64,000 nucleotides of DNA from Shewanella sp. 1CM18E (GTDB lineage Bacteria; Pseudomonadota; Gammaproteobacteria; Enterobacterales; Shewanellaceae), in contig NZ_JALNTW010000002.1 in NCBI RefSeq assembly GCF_023161665.1, forward strand, positions 372,001 to 436,000. The letters are read 5' to 3'. The position numbers and the translations under genes were made by a program. The notes under the pieces were generated by a model, which did no database searches, was not told the origin of the DNA, and saw only the letters and a list, made by a program, of their open reading frames with translations. How positions within the stretch are numbered: position 1 is the stretch's first letter; every line of letters starts with the position of its first letter. Shown here one piece after another: positions 43,738 to 54,072 of the stretch.

Positions 43738-44895
43738 CTATAAAATCGCAGCGGCGTTTTCATCTAATAAACGACGCGAAATAATTAAGCGCATGATTTC
43801 GTTAGTTCCCTCTAAAATTTGGTGCACTCGTACATCACGCATATGGCGCTCTAATGGGTATTCACGAATGTAGCCGTAACCACCGTGGATCTGCAGAGCC
43901 TCGTCACACACCTTAAAACCTATATCAGTAGCAAAACGTTTAGCCATAGCACAATAGGCTGTGGCTTCAGGATCTTGAACATCTAACTTAAACGCCGCTA
44001 AACGCACTAATTGACGAGCAGCCACTAGCTCAGTTGCCATATCGGCAAGCTTAAATTGCAACGCTTGAAAGGCCGCTAACGGTTTGCCGAACTGCTTACG
44101 CTCGTTCATATATTCTGTCGCGCGCTCAAGTGCCGCCTGCGCTGTACCAATTGAACAAGTGGCGATATTGATGCGACCACCATCAAGGCCTTTCATGGCA
44201 AAGGTAAAACCTTGACCTTCTTCGCCCAGAAGATATGCCACTGGCACGCGTACATTTTCAAAAGTGATTTGACGAGTTGGCTGAGCATTCCAGCCCATTT
44301 TATCTTCCGCTTTTCCGTAAATAACCCCTGCAGCATCTGCGGGTACCGCAATGGCTGAAATGCCTTTTGGCCCGGCTTCGCCTGTGCGGCACATCACCAC
44401 TAACATCTCAGTTGCGCCCGCACCTGAAATAAACACTTTAGAGCCAGAAATAACGTACTCATCACCTTCACGTACCGCTTTGGTTTGCAATGATGCCGCA
44501 TCACTACCCGCGCCTGGTTCAGTTAAGCAATATGAGGCAAGCTTTTCACCTGTGGTTAATGATTCTGACCACTCTTGACGCAATACTTCAGAGCCAAAGC
44601 TAGTGATCATCCACGTTGCCATATTATGGATAGTTAACATCGCGGTTGTAGCGGTGCAGCCCATGGATAGCTGCTCAAAAATAATCGATGAATCTAAACG
44701 AGACAGCCCCATACCGCCCTCTGACTCTGGCGAATATAAAGAGCAAAAACCAAGCTCACCGGCTTTTTGAATCACATCTTTTGGAAAGTGATGTTCTTCA
44801 TCCCATTTAGCTGCAAACGGCGCTAGCTCTTCAGCAGCAAATTGCTGGGCTAAATCGGCGAATTGACGTTGGTCTTCATTGAGGTTGAAATCCAT
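43738..44895 (-). CDS. ivdC: Acyl-CoA dehydrogenase (isobutyryl-CoA type)
   Basis: A 385-residue FAD enzyme with YCLTEPGAGSDAAS, the FAD-binding RKQFGKPLAAFQ, and the catalytic Glu in LEGTNEIMRLIISRRL. It introduces the double bond into isobutyryl-CoA or 2-methylbutyryl-CoA. Substrate inferred from the operon. Confidence 0.9.
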   Translation of the reverse strand: MDFNLNEDQRQFADLAQQFAAEELAPFAAKWDEEHHFPKDVIQKAGELGFCSLYSPESEGGMGLSRLDSSIIFEQLSMGCTATTAMLTIHNMATWMITSFGSEVLRQEWSESLTTGEKLASYCLTEPGAGSDAASLQTKAVREGDEYVISGSKVFISGAGATEMLVVMCRTGEAGPKGISAIAVPADAAGVIYGKAEDKMGWNAQPTRQITFENVRVPVAYLLGEEGQGFTFAMKGLDGGRINIATCSIGTAQAALERATEYMNERKQFGKPLAAFQALQFKLADMATELVAARQLVRLAAFKLDVQDPEATAYCAMAKRFATDIGFKVCDEALQIHGGYGYIREYPLERHMRDVRVHQILEGTNEIMRLIISRRLLDENAAAIL

Positions 44896-45046
44896 TAGGG
44901 TACTCCTATTTGTTCTGTCTAATGCCTTAACAGCGTATTTAGCGCTAGGCGTTGGGTCTTTTTATTGCGGCTTTATCTCGCAGCACAGACCTCTATTCGT
45001 TATTAATTTGTGATATTTGCTTGTTGAAATCTTATCGTCACCAAAA

Positions 45047-45074
45047 CCTCGCCACCTGCTTAGATGGCGAGGTA
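45047..45074 (-). terminator. Hairpin inside the degradation operon
   Basis: CCTCGCCA / TGGCGAGG (45047-45072), followed on the minus strand by GTTTTGG. It lies between mmsA and the acyl-CoA dehydrogenase gene and may partly terminate or stabilise the transcript. Confidence 0.55.
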
Positions 45075-45078
45075 ATGT

Positions 45079-46578
45079 TTACTTAAGATCAATCGTCATA
45101 TTGGGTGCAGACGCTACGGCAATATCAGACTCGAACCAGCGAGCTGTAATGGTTTTGGTTTCAGTGTAAAAACGCACAGCTTGCTTACCATAAGCATGTT
45201 GGTCGCCATAGAAACTGCCTTTCCAACCGGTGAACGAGAAGAAAGGTAATGGCACTGGAATAGGCACGTTAATGCCGACTTGACCGACTTCAATTTCGTG
45301 CTGATACTTACGTGCGGCCGCGCCACTGGCGGTAAAGATTGATGTGCCGTTGCCGTAAGGGCTGTCGTTCACAATCGCAATTGCATCTTCTAAGGTTTCA
45401 GCATTCATGCAGCAAAGCACTGGACCAAAAATTTCCTCTTTATAAATGCTCATATCAGTAGTGACTTTGTCGAACATGGTGGGGCCAACCCAGTTGCCTG
45501 ACTCATATCCTTCAACCGTAAAGTCAGTACCATCTAGCAAGCAATCTGCGCCCTCTTCCTTACCTTGAGCAATTAAGCTCACCACACGTTGTTTAGCTGC
45601 AGGGCTAATAACAGGGCCATAAGCGGCGTCTTTATCGTCCCAAAGGCCTGGCTTAACTTTGGCAATCGCTTCTTTTAGCTCAGGGATCCACTCTTTCGCT
45701 GCGCCAACAAATACCGCAACTGACAGCGCCATACAACGCTGACCGGCCGCACCGACCGATGCCCCCACTAAGTTATTAATCACTTGCTGTTTATTTGCGT
45801 CAGGCATAATCACGCAGTGGTTTTTAGCACCCGCAAAGGCTTGCACACGTTTTAAGTTATCGGTACCGGTTTTGTAAATGTACTGACCAACATTCACCGA
45901 ACCGACAAATGAGATGGCTTTAATATCAGGATGAGTTAATAGGATATCAACAGCGGTTTTATCACCATGAACCAGCTGCACCACACCTTTTGGCGCGCCA
46001 GCTTGTTCAAACAGCTCAATCAAGCGCTGCGGCGTCATTGGGTCTTGCTCTGATGGCTTAAGAACGAATGTGTTACCGCACGCAATCGCCAGTGGGAACA
46101 TCCACAGTGGGATCATCGCTGGGAAGTTAAATGGAGTAATACCTGCACAAACACCAAGTGGTTGAGTGTAGCTGTAGGTGTCGATTGAACGAGCCACGTT
46201 TTCAACGGTTTCACCCATCATCATCGATGCGATATTACAAGCGTGTTCAGCGACCTCAATTCCACGCCAAACATCGCCTTTTGCATCATCAAATGTTTTA
46301 CCGGTTTCTTGCGCAAGAATGGTGGCAATCTCGTCATGATGCTCTTTCAGCAGGTGTTGATACTTAAGCATAACCCTTGCACGCTCTGAAACAGGCACTT
46401 CTTTCCAGCTTTGAAAAGCGGTTTTAGCGCTAGCAATAGCGCTAAGTACTTCGGCATCGTTTGCTGCATTAACAACGGCAATGGTTTCGTTGTTTGCTGG
46501 GTTGGTCACGGCTATTTGCTTGTCGCCTTGGCCCAGTACCCATTCACCGTTGATGTAATGCTTCACTTGAGTTGTCAT
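45079..46578 (-). CDS. mmsA: Methylmalonate-semialdehyde dehydrogenase (acylating)
   Basis: A 499-residue aldehyde dehydrogenase with the catalytic Cys in [11 protein letters not shown], the N-terminal YINGEWVLG, and [15 protein letters not shown], a stretch typical of MmsA. It makes propionyl-CoA or acetyl-CoA from the semialdehyde. Confidence 0.93.
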   Translation of the reverse strand: MTTQVKHYINGEWVLGQGDKQIAVTNPANNETIAVVNAANDAEVLSAIASAKTAFQSWKEVPVSERARVMLKYQHLLKEHHDEIATILAQETGKTFDDAKGDVWRGIEVAEHACNIASMMMGETVENVARSIDTYSYTQPLGVCAGITPFNFPAMIPLWMFPLAIACGNTFVLKPSEQDPMTPQRLIELFEQAGAPKGVVQLVHGDKTAVDILLTHPDIKAISFVGSVNVGQYIYKTGTDNLKRVQAFAGAKNHCVIMPDANKQQVINNLVGASVGAAGQRCMALSVAVFVGAAKEWIPELKEAIAKVKPGLWDDKDAAYGPVISPAAKQRVVSLIAQGKEEGADCLLDGTDFTVEGYESGNWVGPTMFDKVTTDMSIYKEEIFGPVLCCMNAETLEDAIAIVNDSPYGNGTSIFTASGAAARKYQHEIEVGQVGINVPIPVPLPFFSFTGWKGSFYGDQHAYGKQAVRFYTETKTITARWFESDIAVASAPNMTIDLK

Positions 46579-46752
46579 ATCGCTTCCTACTTTGGCAATG
46601 TCGTTACTGACGTTTGCAAAATGATGAACCCGCTTGGCCTTTTATTATGTGGCTATAATTGCCTTGGCTATGTACGGGTCCGGTCTTGTTGATTGTGATT
46701 GTTACTTCTAATTGCTGGTATCAGCCTTACTGAATACTAGCTCTAGCGCTTT

Positions 46753-47943
46753 TTACAGCTCAATCGCCATAGCAGTGGCCTCACCGCCGCCAATACAAAG
46801 TGACGCCACACCGCGCTTAAGACCGCGAGCTTTTAGGGCATAAATTAGGGTCACTAATAAACGCGCACCTGAGCAACCAATTGGGTGACCTAAGGCGCAA
46901 GCGCCGCCGTTAACATTGACTTTATTGGCATCGAGTCCAAGTTCTGAAATCGCCAGCATGGTGACCATGGCAAAGGCTTCGTTGATCTCATACAGATCCA
47001 CGTCTTCTTTAGCCCAGTTCACTTTATCAAGTAGCTTGTTCATGGCACCGACCGGTGCAGTGGTAAACATTGATGGCTCTTGCGCGTGGGTGGTGTGGCC
47101 TTTAATGGTTGCGAGTACTTCAATGCCTAAATCTTTAGCCTGACTACGAGTCATTAGCATTAATGCGGCAGCGCCATCTGAAATTGAGCTGGAGTTGGCG
47201 GCAGTAATGGTGCCATCTTTAGCAAAGGCTGGACGCAGTGTTGGGATTTTATCTGGGCGGGCATTACCCGGCTGCTCATCGGTATCAACTACAACATCAC
47301 CACGTCGATTAGCAACAGTAACCGGTGTAATTTCATCGCTAAAAGCACCTGAATTAATTGCTGTATTTGCTTTTTCAAGTGAGCTTAGTGCAAAACTGTC
47401 CATCTGCTCACGAGTAAGCTTAAAGTCATCTGCAGTGTTTTGCGCAAATGTGCCCATAGCGCCGCCGGTATAAGCATCCTCTAAACCATCAAGGAACATA
47501 TGATCTAGCACTTTGCCATGCCCCATACGCATGCCACCGCGAGCTTTATCCAGTAAATATGGCGCTTGGCTCATGCTTTCCATACCACCAGCCACGACAA
47601 CATTGGCGCTACCTGCTTTAATTAAATCATGGGCGAGCATCACAGTTTTCATACCTGAACCACAGACTTTATTCACTGTGGTTGCACCAACTGATAATGG
47701 CAGCTCAGCACCTAAAGTTGCTTGACGCGCAGGCGCTTGACCAAGGCCTGCTGGAAGCACACACCCCATCAAAACTTCATCAACCTGCTCACCGGCTAGA
47801 CCACTTTGCTGCATCAACCCTTTAATTGCTGTAGCTGCAAGTTTTGGTGACGCCACACTTGATAGTGCGCCTTGGAATCCGCCCATAGGCGTGCGCTTTG
47901 CTGCAACAATAACAATATCTTGATCTAACTGAACTGAACTCAT
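46753..47943 (-). CDS. ivdA: Acetyl-CoA acyltransferase (thiolase)
   Basis: A 396-residue thiolase with the acyl-binding Cys in NKVCGSGMKTVM (near residue 92), the His in GGACALGHPIGCSGAR and the second Cys in SLCIGGGEATAM. All three catalytic residues are intact. As the first gene of the operon it fits cleavage of 2-methylacetoacetyl-CoA. Confidence 0.92.
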   Translation of the reverse strand: MSSVQLDQDIVIVAAKRTPMGGFQGALSSVASPKLAATAIKGLMQQSGLAGEQVDEVLMGCVLPAGLGQAPARQATLGAELPLSVGATTVNKVCGSGMKTVMLAHDLIKAGSANVVVAGGMESMSQAPYLLDKARGGMRMGHGKVLDHMFLDGLEDAYTGGAMGTFAQNTADDFKLTREQMDSFALSSLEKANTAINSGAFSDEITPVTVANRRGDVVVDTDEQPGNARPDKIPTLRPAFAKDGTITAANSSSISDGAAALMLMTRSQAKDLGIEVLATIKGHTTHAQEPSMFTTAPVGAMNKLLDKVNWAKEDVDLYEINEAFAMVTMLAISELGLDANKVNVNGGACALGHPIGCSGARLLVTLIYALKARGLKRGVASLCIGGGEATAMAIEL

Positions 47944-48623
47944 AATTACTCCGCGAATACGCTAGTTAACCTTTTATTTAAACTGCTCTAAAACCTTGTA
48001 AAAATGGGGTGAAAGGCTTTAGTTGCTGAGCTGTTCGGAGGTTATTCTCTAGCTAATATAAATGTGATCTTGCTCAATATTTACCACTCTGACGTTTACG
48101 CGAACGTAAAGCAAGTGCTCATTGGTCAAATTTATACCAAAGTATGGCTTGCAGTTGTCACTTAAAATTTACAACCAACAAACCTGCCTGACAGTTCAAA
48201 AATAGAAAAGCGCTTATTAAGGAGTAGGCTTATAAAAATAGCCCTTAGCTAGGATGAACACTCATATTTGTAGTGAATTGAAGTATAGAAAAATGAGCGG
48301 TAAAACAGTTCAAGAAGTTAACTTAAAGAGCTATTTAAAATAGCTTTTAAAACAAACATAGGTTAACCATGGTTCTGTCGATTAGAGCGCTATTATCAAG
48401 GTTTCGAACCACTATATAAAAATTATTAATTTAGATTCGAAGTGCTAGAAAAATATGCTAGGAAAAGTATTAAACAAGAATAAATAACTTAGTTTCATAG
48501 GGCTTATAGCATTACAAAATTTAATAACATATTAGTGAGCAGTATCAAAGAATTCTTTATTTTAAAGTGACTAAATATGCCAATATCGTATGAAGAACTA
48601 AATTATAGTTCAAGGAATGAGAT
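47944..48623. other. Divergent promoter region of the degradation operon and the LuxR regulator gene
   Basis: About 680 bp of noncoding, increasingly AT-rich DNA. The half next to the thiolase gene holds the palindrome listed separately. An IR TTGGT..ACCAA lies near 48122-48140. I see no gene. Confidence 0.5.
48095..48110. promoter_or_regulatory. LiuR-like palindrome upstream of the degradation operon
   Basis: TTTACGCGAACGTAAA (48095-48110) is a TTTACG/CGTAAA palindrome with a 4-bp centre, about 150 bp upstream of the thiolase start. LiuR, a MerR-family repressor, controls branched-chain degradation in this group. Its motif is similar as I remember it, but I cannot verify the match. Confidence 0.5.
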
Positions 48624-49265
48624 ATGAGCGTCCCAAAAGAGCAGCTTATCTATTTAGTGTCGACAAATAACGCATGGAAAGCGATAGTATTGGCAATGTT
48701 ATTATCGAGAGGTGACTCCAAAGCTAATATTAAGCAAAGAACGCTTGATAACCTATCTCAGGTATCAGCAGAGGCTATTGTAATACTTGATAAATCTTGC
48801 ATCACCTCGTCAATATTAACTGAAATATCTCCTACTCAGCGTGGCGGTCTATGGCTTATCGTCAATGCCGAACAGGATGACGAAGCTAATATCGCTAACA
48901 TCATTTCTCTCGGCTTCTCGGGCTTAATCACCACCGAGTTTACCTTAGAAATGTTAGCTAGAGCCTTGCGTACCATTCAAAATAAACAACTGTGGTTTAG
49001 TCGTGACGCCATGTCTACAGCGTTAAAGATTTTAGTAAACTCAACTGACGCTTGCCACACCTCTTTAAATGACTTGGGAACTAAGTACACACTCTCTTGC
49101 AGAGAAAGACAGGTCTTTTCGCATTTAATAAACGGCTATAGCAATAAAGAAATAGCCCAGCGATTACACCTAAGTCCAAGCACAGTAAAATGCCATGTAT
49201 CCAGTATTTTATTTAAAACAGGCAAACGCAGTCGTTCGCAAATCAACACACTACTGATGGATTAA
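48624..49265 (+). CDS. LuxR/CsgD/EcpR-like transcriptional regulator
   Basis: A 213-residue protein with a C-terminal LuxR helix-turn-helix (residues about 152-208: LSCRERQVFSHLINGYSNKE then IAQRLHLSPSTVKCHVSSIL). The N-terminal half resembles a degenerate receiver (ILDKSCITSSIL, WLIVNAEQDDEANI) without a clear phosphorylation site, like CsgD or EcpR. It precedes a fimbrial operon, as ecpR does in the ECP locus, and probably controls it. Confidence 0.8.
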   Translation: MSVPKEQLIYLVSTNNAWKAIVLAMLLSRGDSKANIKQRTLDNLSQVSAEAIVILDKSCITSSILTEISPTQRGGLWLIVNAEQDDEANIANIISLGFSGLITTEFTLEMLARALRTIQNKQLWFSRDAMSTALKILVNSTDACHTSLNDLGTKYTLSCRERQVFSHLINGYSNKEIAQRLHLSPSTVKCHVSSILFKTGKRSRSQINTLLMD

Positions 49266-49393
49266 ATCGACATTTGCTATTAGGTCTAAATTAGTTCCTT
49301 AACTGACGCTAACTAGCCCAATGGTCGATACTAAAACTTTATTAAAATTATTATCTTTTATTCGCCAGAGCCTATAACCCTTCGGAGAATAAA

Positions 49394-49921
49394 ATGAAAA
49401 CTTTAATTGGCGGTTTCGCGGTAGCCTTGCTTTTTTCTGCTGGAGTTGCTGCAAATAATTGGTCTAGTCATCCTGATGAACATCCTGACGGTGCCACACA
49501 ATTCTATGTCAATTTAACGGGCGAGATCCCTCAACGCTGTTACATGCGTACGACACAAGATCTTTCAATTGAACTAGATGTAAAAACACCTTATGAAACA
49601 GCAAGTGAGTTTAAGTTTCAAGCTTGGTGCAATAACGATAATTCAAAAGGTACTCTAGTTGTTGGCGCCCAGGCATTCAAAAATAGTAATGGAATTGACG
49701 TCATTCCACTTGAAGTCTCATTTAACGGTACCTCAGGCATGATTGATGCTGATAATAACGCAAGCAATAGCCATGCATTAGAAGTTGGAATGGATGTGAG
49801 TAATAGCACTGATGGCCATTTAAGTGCTAACAACATACTTAAAATTAAACCCGTTATTAATGGTTGGGAAAAAGCCGGCGATTATAAAACGTCAATGTAC
49901 GTGTCTCTTTATCCAAGATAA
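49394..49921 (+). CDS. Fimbrial major subunit (CS1/ECP-like alpha-fimbria)
   Basis: A 175-residue secreted protein with a signal peptide (ALLFSAGVAANN) and two cysteines in the N-terminal half (QRCYMR, AWCNND). It is beta-rich, with VIPLEVSFNG in the middle and AGDYKTSMYVSLYPR at the end. This is the layout of CS1-type pilins (IPVSVNFAG, AGQYQGLVSI). It is probably the major pilin. It is 60 bp upstream of the chaperone gene. Confidence 0.7.
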   Translation: MKTLIGGFAVALLFSAGVAANNWSSHPDEHPDGATQFYVNLTGEIPQRCYMRTTQDLSIELDVKTPYETASEFKFQAWCNNDNSKGTLVVGAQAFKNSNGIDVIPLEVSFNGTSGMIDADNNASNSHALEVGMDVSNSTDGHLSANNILKIKPVINGWEKAGDYKTSMYVSLYPR

Positions 49922-49981
49922 AAGTGCGTTTTAATAAAAATATTCAATAAACCTGGGGCCTACAGGCCCCTTTGAGGACTT

Positions 49982-50680
49982 ATGCGAATAATCATATTGT
50001 CGTTATTCATACTGCTACTATTTCCTCCACTTACTTATGCCTTTGAACTATTTCCTATGGTGAGTTTTTTCTCTGCTCAAGGCAGCAAAAGTGAGCAGTT
50101 TTTCCAAGTTAATAACACTACACAGCAACCCTTACCGATAGAGATTTTTGTAAAACAACGGCAAATAGCAAATAGCAACCTTGAAAAGCTTATCGATACT
50201 GAGGATTTTTTTGTTTTCCCACCCCAAGTACTTATTCCACCAAATAGTACTCAGATGGTAAAAGTAAAATACATAGGAGATAGAGTCGATACATCCAGAT
50301 CTTATCGTGTGGTATTTAGCCAACTACCTATTAAAGACGATGTGCGAGAAAGCAGTATTAAAATGCTGTTTCAAATTGGCGCACTGGTGTTTGTATCACC
50401 AGATAATGCTGTTAACACAATGACCGCTGATATCCATTACCAAGACTCAAACCCTAAAAGCATGCAGCTAGCCAATATAGGTAATGGGGTAGTTATTATT
50501 CCGCAGCTGGCATTTTCAGTAAAAAGTTCTTATACGACTCATAGTTGGAAATGGCAAGATATTCAACACCTGCTACAGCAACAATATTTAGTCCCAGGAG
50601 AGTCGGTCAATATTGCAGTAGAGAGTCTACTTACATCTAAAGATAAGCAAGCTAAGGTGGATATAAAGGAACAACGGTGA
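49982..50680 (+). CDS. Periplasmic fimbrial chaperone (PapD-like, alpha clade)
   Basis: A 232-residue protein with signal peptide (LFPPLTYA) and two immunoglobulin-like domains; segments such as FVFPPQVLIPPNSTQMVKV and RSYRVVFSQLPI match the chaperone G1/F strand region. It binds subunits in the periplasm for delivery to the usher. Its end overlaps the usher start by 4 bp. Confidence 0.8.
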   Translation: MRIIILSLFILLLFPPLTYAFELFPMVSFFSAQGSKSEQFFQVNNTTQQPLPIEIFVKQRQIANSNLEKLIDTEDFFVFPPQVLIPPNSTQMVKVKYIGDRVDTSRSYRVVFSQLPIKDDVRESSIKMLFQIGALVFVSPDNAVNTMTADIHYQDSNPKSMQLANIGNGVVIIPQLAFSVKSSYTTHSWKWQDIQHLLQQQYLVPGESVNIAVESLLTSKDKQAKVDIKEQR

Positions 50681-53115
50681 CAAATGTTACTGCACGACTA
50701 TTATGGATAGGTTTTTCATTCGCCTTGTTATTGCCATTTCAAAGCAATGCTATGAGCTTTTCCTTACCAGTTGAAATAGAAGGGAAAAGATTAGGTAACA
50801 TCCCCGTCACTCTCAATAATTTAGAAGTAGAGTCTGTTTCCTTAGGTACTTTAAAATCACTTCTTGGTTCGCGAGTCGCTGACAATATCTGGCAACAGCT
50901 ATCACTTACAGGCAAAGCCAACAACCAAATGATTTCACTGGCAGCCTTATCGCAAAAGGGACTTAACTTAACATTCAACTCATCAACGTTAACTTTAGAT
51001 CTGAACATAGCTCCAGAGTCTTTTGGTCAATATGATGTGGACTTTAACGAGCAACTTAACCCATTTATTCCCTCACAAAGTGGTACATTCAGTTGGTTAA
51101 ACAGTATCAACTTTACTCATACCGAAAGCTGGAAGTCCAAAACTGACAGTCGCTTTTCTACTGCTGACTGGTTAGCTCAAATGAATTTTGGCGGAGCTGG
51201 TGGCCTAAATGTTACTTTAACAAATCACCTTGAAATCAATGACAGCGAAACCAAGTTGCTACGTGGGGAATGGACCGCTTTTTACGATAAACCCAGCGAG
51301 CCCTTAAGATTATCAATTGGCGACATAGACTCAGGTTCTAGCTCTGCAGGGCACTTATCAACCATTAGCCTAGGCGGAATTTCGATAAAAAGCGATTATG
51401 CAGAGCTGCAACCAGAAAGGATTATTGGCCCCAATAATAGTCAGGAATTAATTTTAAAAGAAAGCGCAGAAGTGGAGGTCGTAATCAATGGACAAATTAT
51501 CTTCAGTGGCCGCCAAGAAGCCGGACGTTTTAACTTAAATAATTTACCCATGACCAACGGCGCCAATGACATCATAGTGAATGTGACTTACCTTTCAGGA
51601 AAGTCCGAGCGGTTTGTATTTAGCCAATTTTATAATAACAAACTGCTGAACCAAGATATGTTGAACTACGGTGTCACCGCTGGTGCACCATCTATCTATG
51701 CTGATGATGGCGTTGAATATTTAGATACTTGGTCAGTATCCAGTTTTGCTGAATACGGCCTCTTCTCTTGGCTAACGGTTGGTGTTAATGCCGCCGCAGC
51801 TAAATATGGCCAGATGTTTGGAGCCACCGCCACATTAGGCACAGCTTGGGGCAACTTATCGAGTAGAGCCTCTTTAAGCAATCTAGAAGATACAGGTTTG
51901 GGCAACGTCGTATCTTTTACCTTTGAAAGCACCATTGCCGGAAATGCTAATAACTCCCCAAACCTAAGGCTGAGCGCCGATTTTGCCAATGAGTTTTCTG
52001 CAACGCCTTGGGATAAAGAGGTATTAGCCACTTCCTATGAGCGCTACCTCGCTAATTATGTCTGGGTATTTAACAACGCTTGGGATACGACAGTTTCGGG
52101 CTCTTACTATAAAGACACTCATAATGATGAACAAACTAGTTTATCTATAACTCTGAACTACCGAGTAGGCGATTGGACCTTAGGTTCAGGGGTTAATTAC
52201 AACAATATCAACACTGAAAATAATTCAGATCTAGAGTATTTCGTAACCTTAGATTGGAGACGTTCAAATACACAAAGTCGCCTTAATCTTGCAGCCAACT
52301 ATAACAGCAGTAATAACTACGGCAGGCTAGAAGCCAGTAAAACCAGTAATGATAGAGTTGGCAGTATTGGCTACCGCGCCCAGGCTGAATATGAAGACGG
52401 TCGCGATAAGCAAAATGTACAATTCGATTACACAGCAAATCGCCTGAGAGTTGAATTAGAAGTAGAACGCGCTAACAGTAATACCTCAGACAATAATACC
52501 TCCTATTCAACTTCAATAAGAGGCAATACCGCTATCGGAATTATAGATGGCCAAGTTGGTTGGGGGCGAGCAAAAGACGGGCCTTTTATCATTTCAAAGC
52601 TACATCCGTCACTATCGCAGCAGCAAGTATTATTAGGTATAGATCAAAAACAACAATATCAAGCTTCCGGCACTTCTAATATAGGCGCACTCATTCCGTT
52701 AGAAGTCGCTTACATTGACAACATTGTTGACCTCAACGTTCCTGATGCGCCAATAGGCTACGACTGGGGAGAAAGTCGACTAACCATTTCACCCGGTGCC
52801 ACTACAGGCCATTTTTTCATGGTTGGTTCAAATAGTTCATACACAGCTAGAGGCGTTTTAAAAACAAGTGATGGTAGACCCATCTCCTATTTACAAGGCT
52901 CGATGACAGGTAATGGAGTAACCCTACCTTTCTTTACCAATAAGTCTGGCAGGTTTTATCTCCAAGGTATCGGCCCAGGTAAATACATGCTCACCATTTC
53001 AAGTAATAGCTATAAACCAAAAGCTATTGTCATAACACAGGGCAATAGTCACTTAATCGAGCTTGGCACACTCGATATTACATGTATTAGGGAGACCTGC
53101 GATGAACGTCTATAG
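50677..53115 (+). CDS. Outer-membrane fimbrial usher
   Basis: An 812-residue usher with a signal peptide (PFQSNA). It has an N-terminal periplasmic domain, a long beta-barrel with repeated short strands (about 140-650), and a C-terminal carboxypeptidase-like domain (RGVLKTSDGRPISYLQGSM, GRFYLQGIGPGKYMLTI). It starts with GTG overlapping the chaperone stop (GTGA), preceded by AAGGAACAAC, so the two are translationally coupled. It is close in size to ECP and CS1 ushers. Confidence 0.85.
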   Translation: MTNVTARLLWIGFSFALLLPFQSNAMSFSLPVEIEGKRLGNIPVTLNNLEVESVSLGTLKSLLGSRVADNIWQQLSLTGKANNQMISLAALSQKGLNLTFNSSTLTLDLNIAPESFGQYDVDFNEQLNPFIPSQSGTFSWLNSINFTHTESWKSKTDSRFSTADWLAQMNFGGAGGLNVTLTNHLEINDSETKLLRGEWTAFYDKPSEPLRLSIGDIDSGSSSAGHLSTISLGGISIKSDYAELQPERIIGPNNSQELILKESAEVEVVINGQIIFSGRQEAGRFNLNNLPMTNGANDIIVNVTYLSGKSERFVFSQFYNNKLLNQDMLNYGVTAGAPSIYADDGVEYLDTWSVSSFAEYGLFSWLTVGVNAAAAKYGQMFGATATLGTAWGNLSSRASLSNLEDTGLGNVVSFTFESTIAGNANNSPNLRLSADFANEFSATPWDKEVLATSYERYLANYVWVFNNAWDTTVSGSYYKDTHNDEQTSLSITLNYRVGDWTLGSGVNYNNINTENNSDLEYFVTLDWRRSNTQSRLNLAANYNSSNNYGRLEASKTSNDRVGSIGYRAQAEYEDGRDKQNVQFDYTANRLRVELEVERANSNTSDNNTSYSTSIRGNTAIGIIDGQVGWGRAKDGPFIISKLHPSLSQQQVLLGIDQKQQYQASGTSNIGALIPLEVAYIDNIVDLNVPDAPIGYDWGESRLTISPGATTGHFFMVGSNSSYTARGVLKTSDGRPISYLQGSMTGNGVTLPFFTNKSGRFYLQGIGPGKYMLTISSNSYKPKAIVITQGNSHLIELGTLDITCIRETCDERL

Positions 53116-53995
53116 AACAAAAAAAGAATACTTAATTCTGGCGATAATCTGCATTGGCTTTGCCGGTTTTTCACATGCAGAATCCAATCAAGGTCCGCCT
53201 TTATGTAACGGTCATTGGCATGTTCAACTAAAAACACAATCTGCAACTTCAGAAGAAAAAGGCCAACGAGGAGTTTGGATCCCAGGTACTATTTACCTAG
53301 ATAGAGCATTGTCTTTATGCGCCAAAAACATAGTCATCAAACAACCCCAAGGCGGTGAACCAATGCTTAAAGGCTTGGCGTCACAGCATAGATATGAACT
53401 GAAAAATACTTCTCGCCAGTCAATAACAACAACAGGGAGAAATGATTATGTTTTACCCATTTTAGGCCAACGTAAAATTAATTTTTGGGCTTATGTTCCA
53501 AACGGTAATGACTTTTACCCCGGTGGATACCAAGGCATATTAGAAATTGAACTTAAAAATAATACGCTTATATCAACCAATAGTTATGCTTTTAGTTACC
53601 AAGTAAAACCTTATGTCCGCGCTAAAATTGCCAATAGCAACAATAGCTGGATGCCAGCAACCGGTACATCAGTCAGGGTCAACTTGGGAAACTTAACCCA
53701 GAAAAATAGCAAAGAATTACCCATCTTCATCGAAAGTAACAGCTACGTGGGGGTATCCATGTCATCAGAAAATAATGGCTATCTTGTTAACCTAACTAAT
53801 AAAAATAACAAGGTCCCTTATAAATTGCAGTTTCTCGGTCAACAGCTCAACTTAGCTAACAATGTGGAATTCAATATCACTAACCGCCTTTTAAATGGAC
53901 AAAAAATGGCAATTATTTTTCAAAACACACCGATGCCTTTTGCCCGAGCAGGTCAGTATGAAGATATTATTACTATCAACTTATTTGCAAGATAA
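53102..53995 (+). CDS. Putative fimbrial tip adhesin / minor subunit
   Basis: A 297-residue secreted protein (signal ending FSHA) with a Cys pair (LCNGHW, LCAKN) and a beta-rich body containing YVLPILGQRKINFWAYVPNG. It is the last gene of the locus, in the position of CooD or EcpD. The ATG at 53102 follows GGGAGACCTGCG and overlaps the usher end by 14 bp. The adhesin role is inferred from position and size. Confidence 0.65.
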   Translation: MNVYRTKKEYLILAIICIGFAGFSHAESNQGPPLCNGHWHVQLKTQSATSEEKGQRGVWIPGTIYLDRALSLCAKNIVIKQPQGGEPMLKGLASQHRYELKNTSRQSITTTGRNDYVLPILGQRKINFWAYVPNGNDFYPGGYQGILEIELKNNTLISTNSYAFSYQVKPYVRAKIANSNNSWMPATGTSVRVNLGNLTQKNSKELPIFIESNSYVGVSMSSENNGYLVNLTNKNNKVPYKLQFLGQQLNLANNVEFNITNRLLNGQKMAIIFQNTPMPFARAGQYEDIITINLFAR

Positions 53996-54021
53996 GCTTT
54001 ATGAAAATATTCCTAAATGAA

Positions 54022-54053
54022 AAATGCCAATGTAAATATAAACATTGGCATTT
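54022..54053. terminator. Long hairpin between fimbrial operon and metA
   Basis: AAATGCCAATGT / ACATTGGCATTT, perfect 12-bp arms with an 8-nt loop, between converging genes. Confidence 0.8.
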
Positions 54054-54072
54054 ATGACTCGTTATTATGGCT

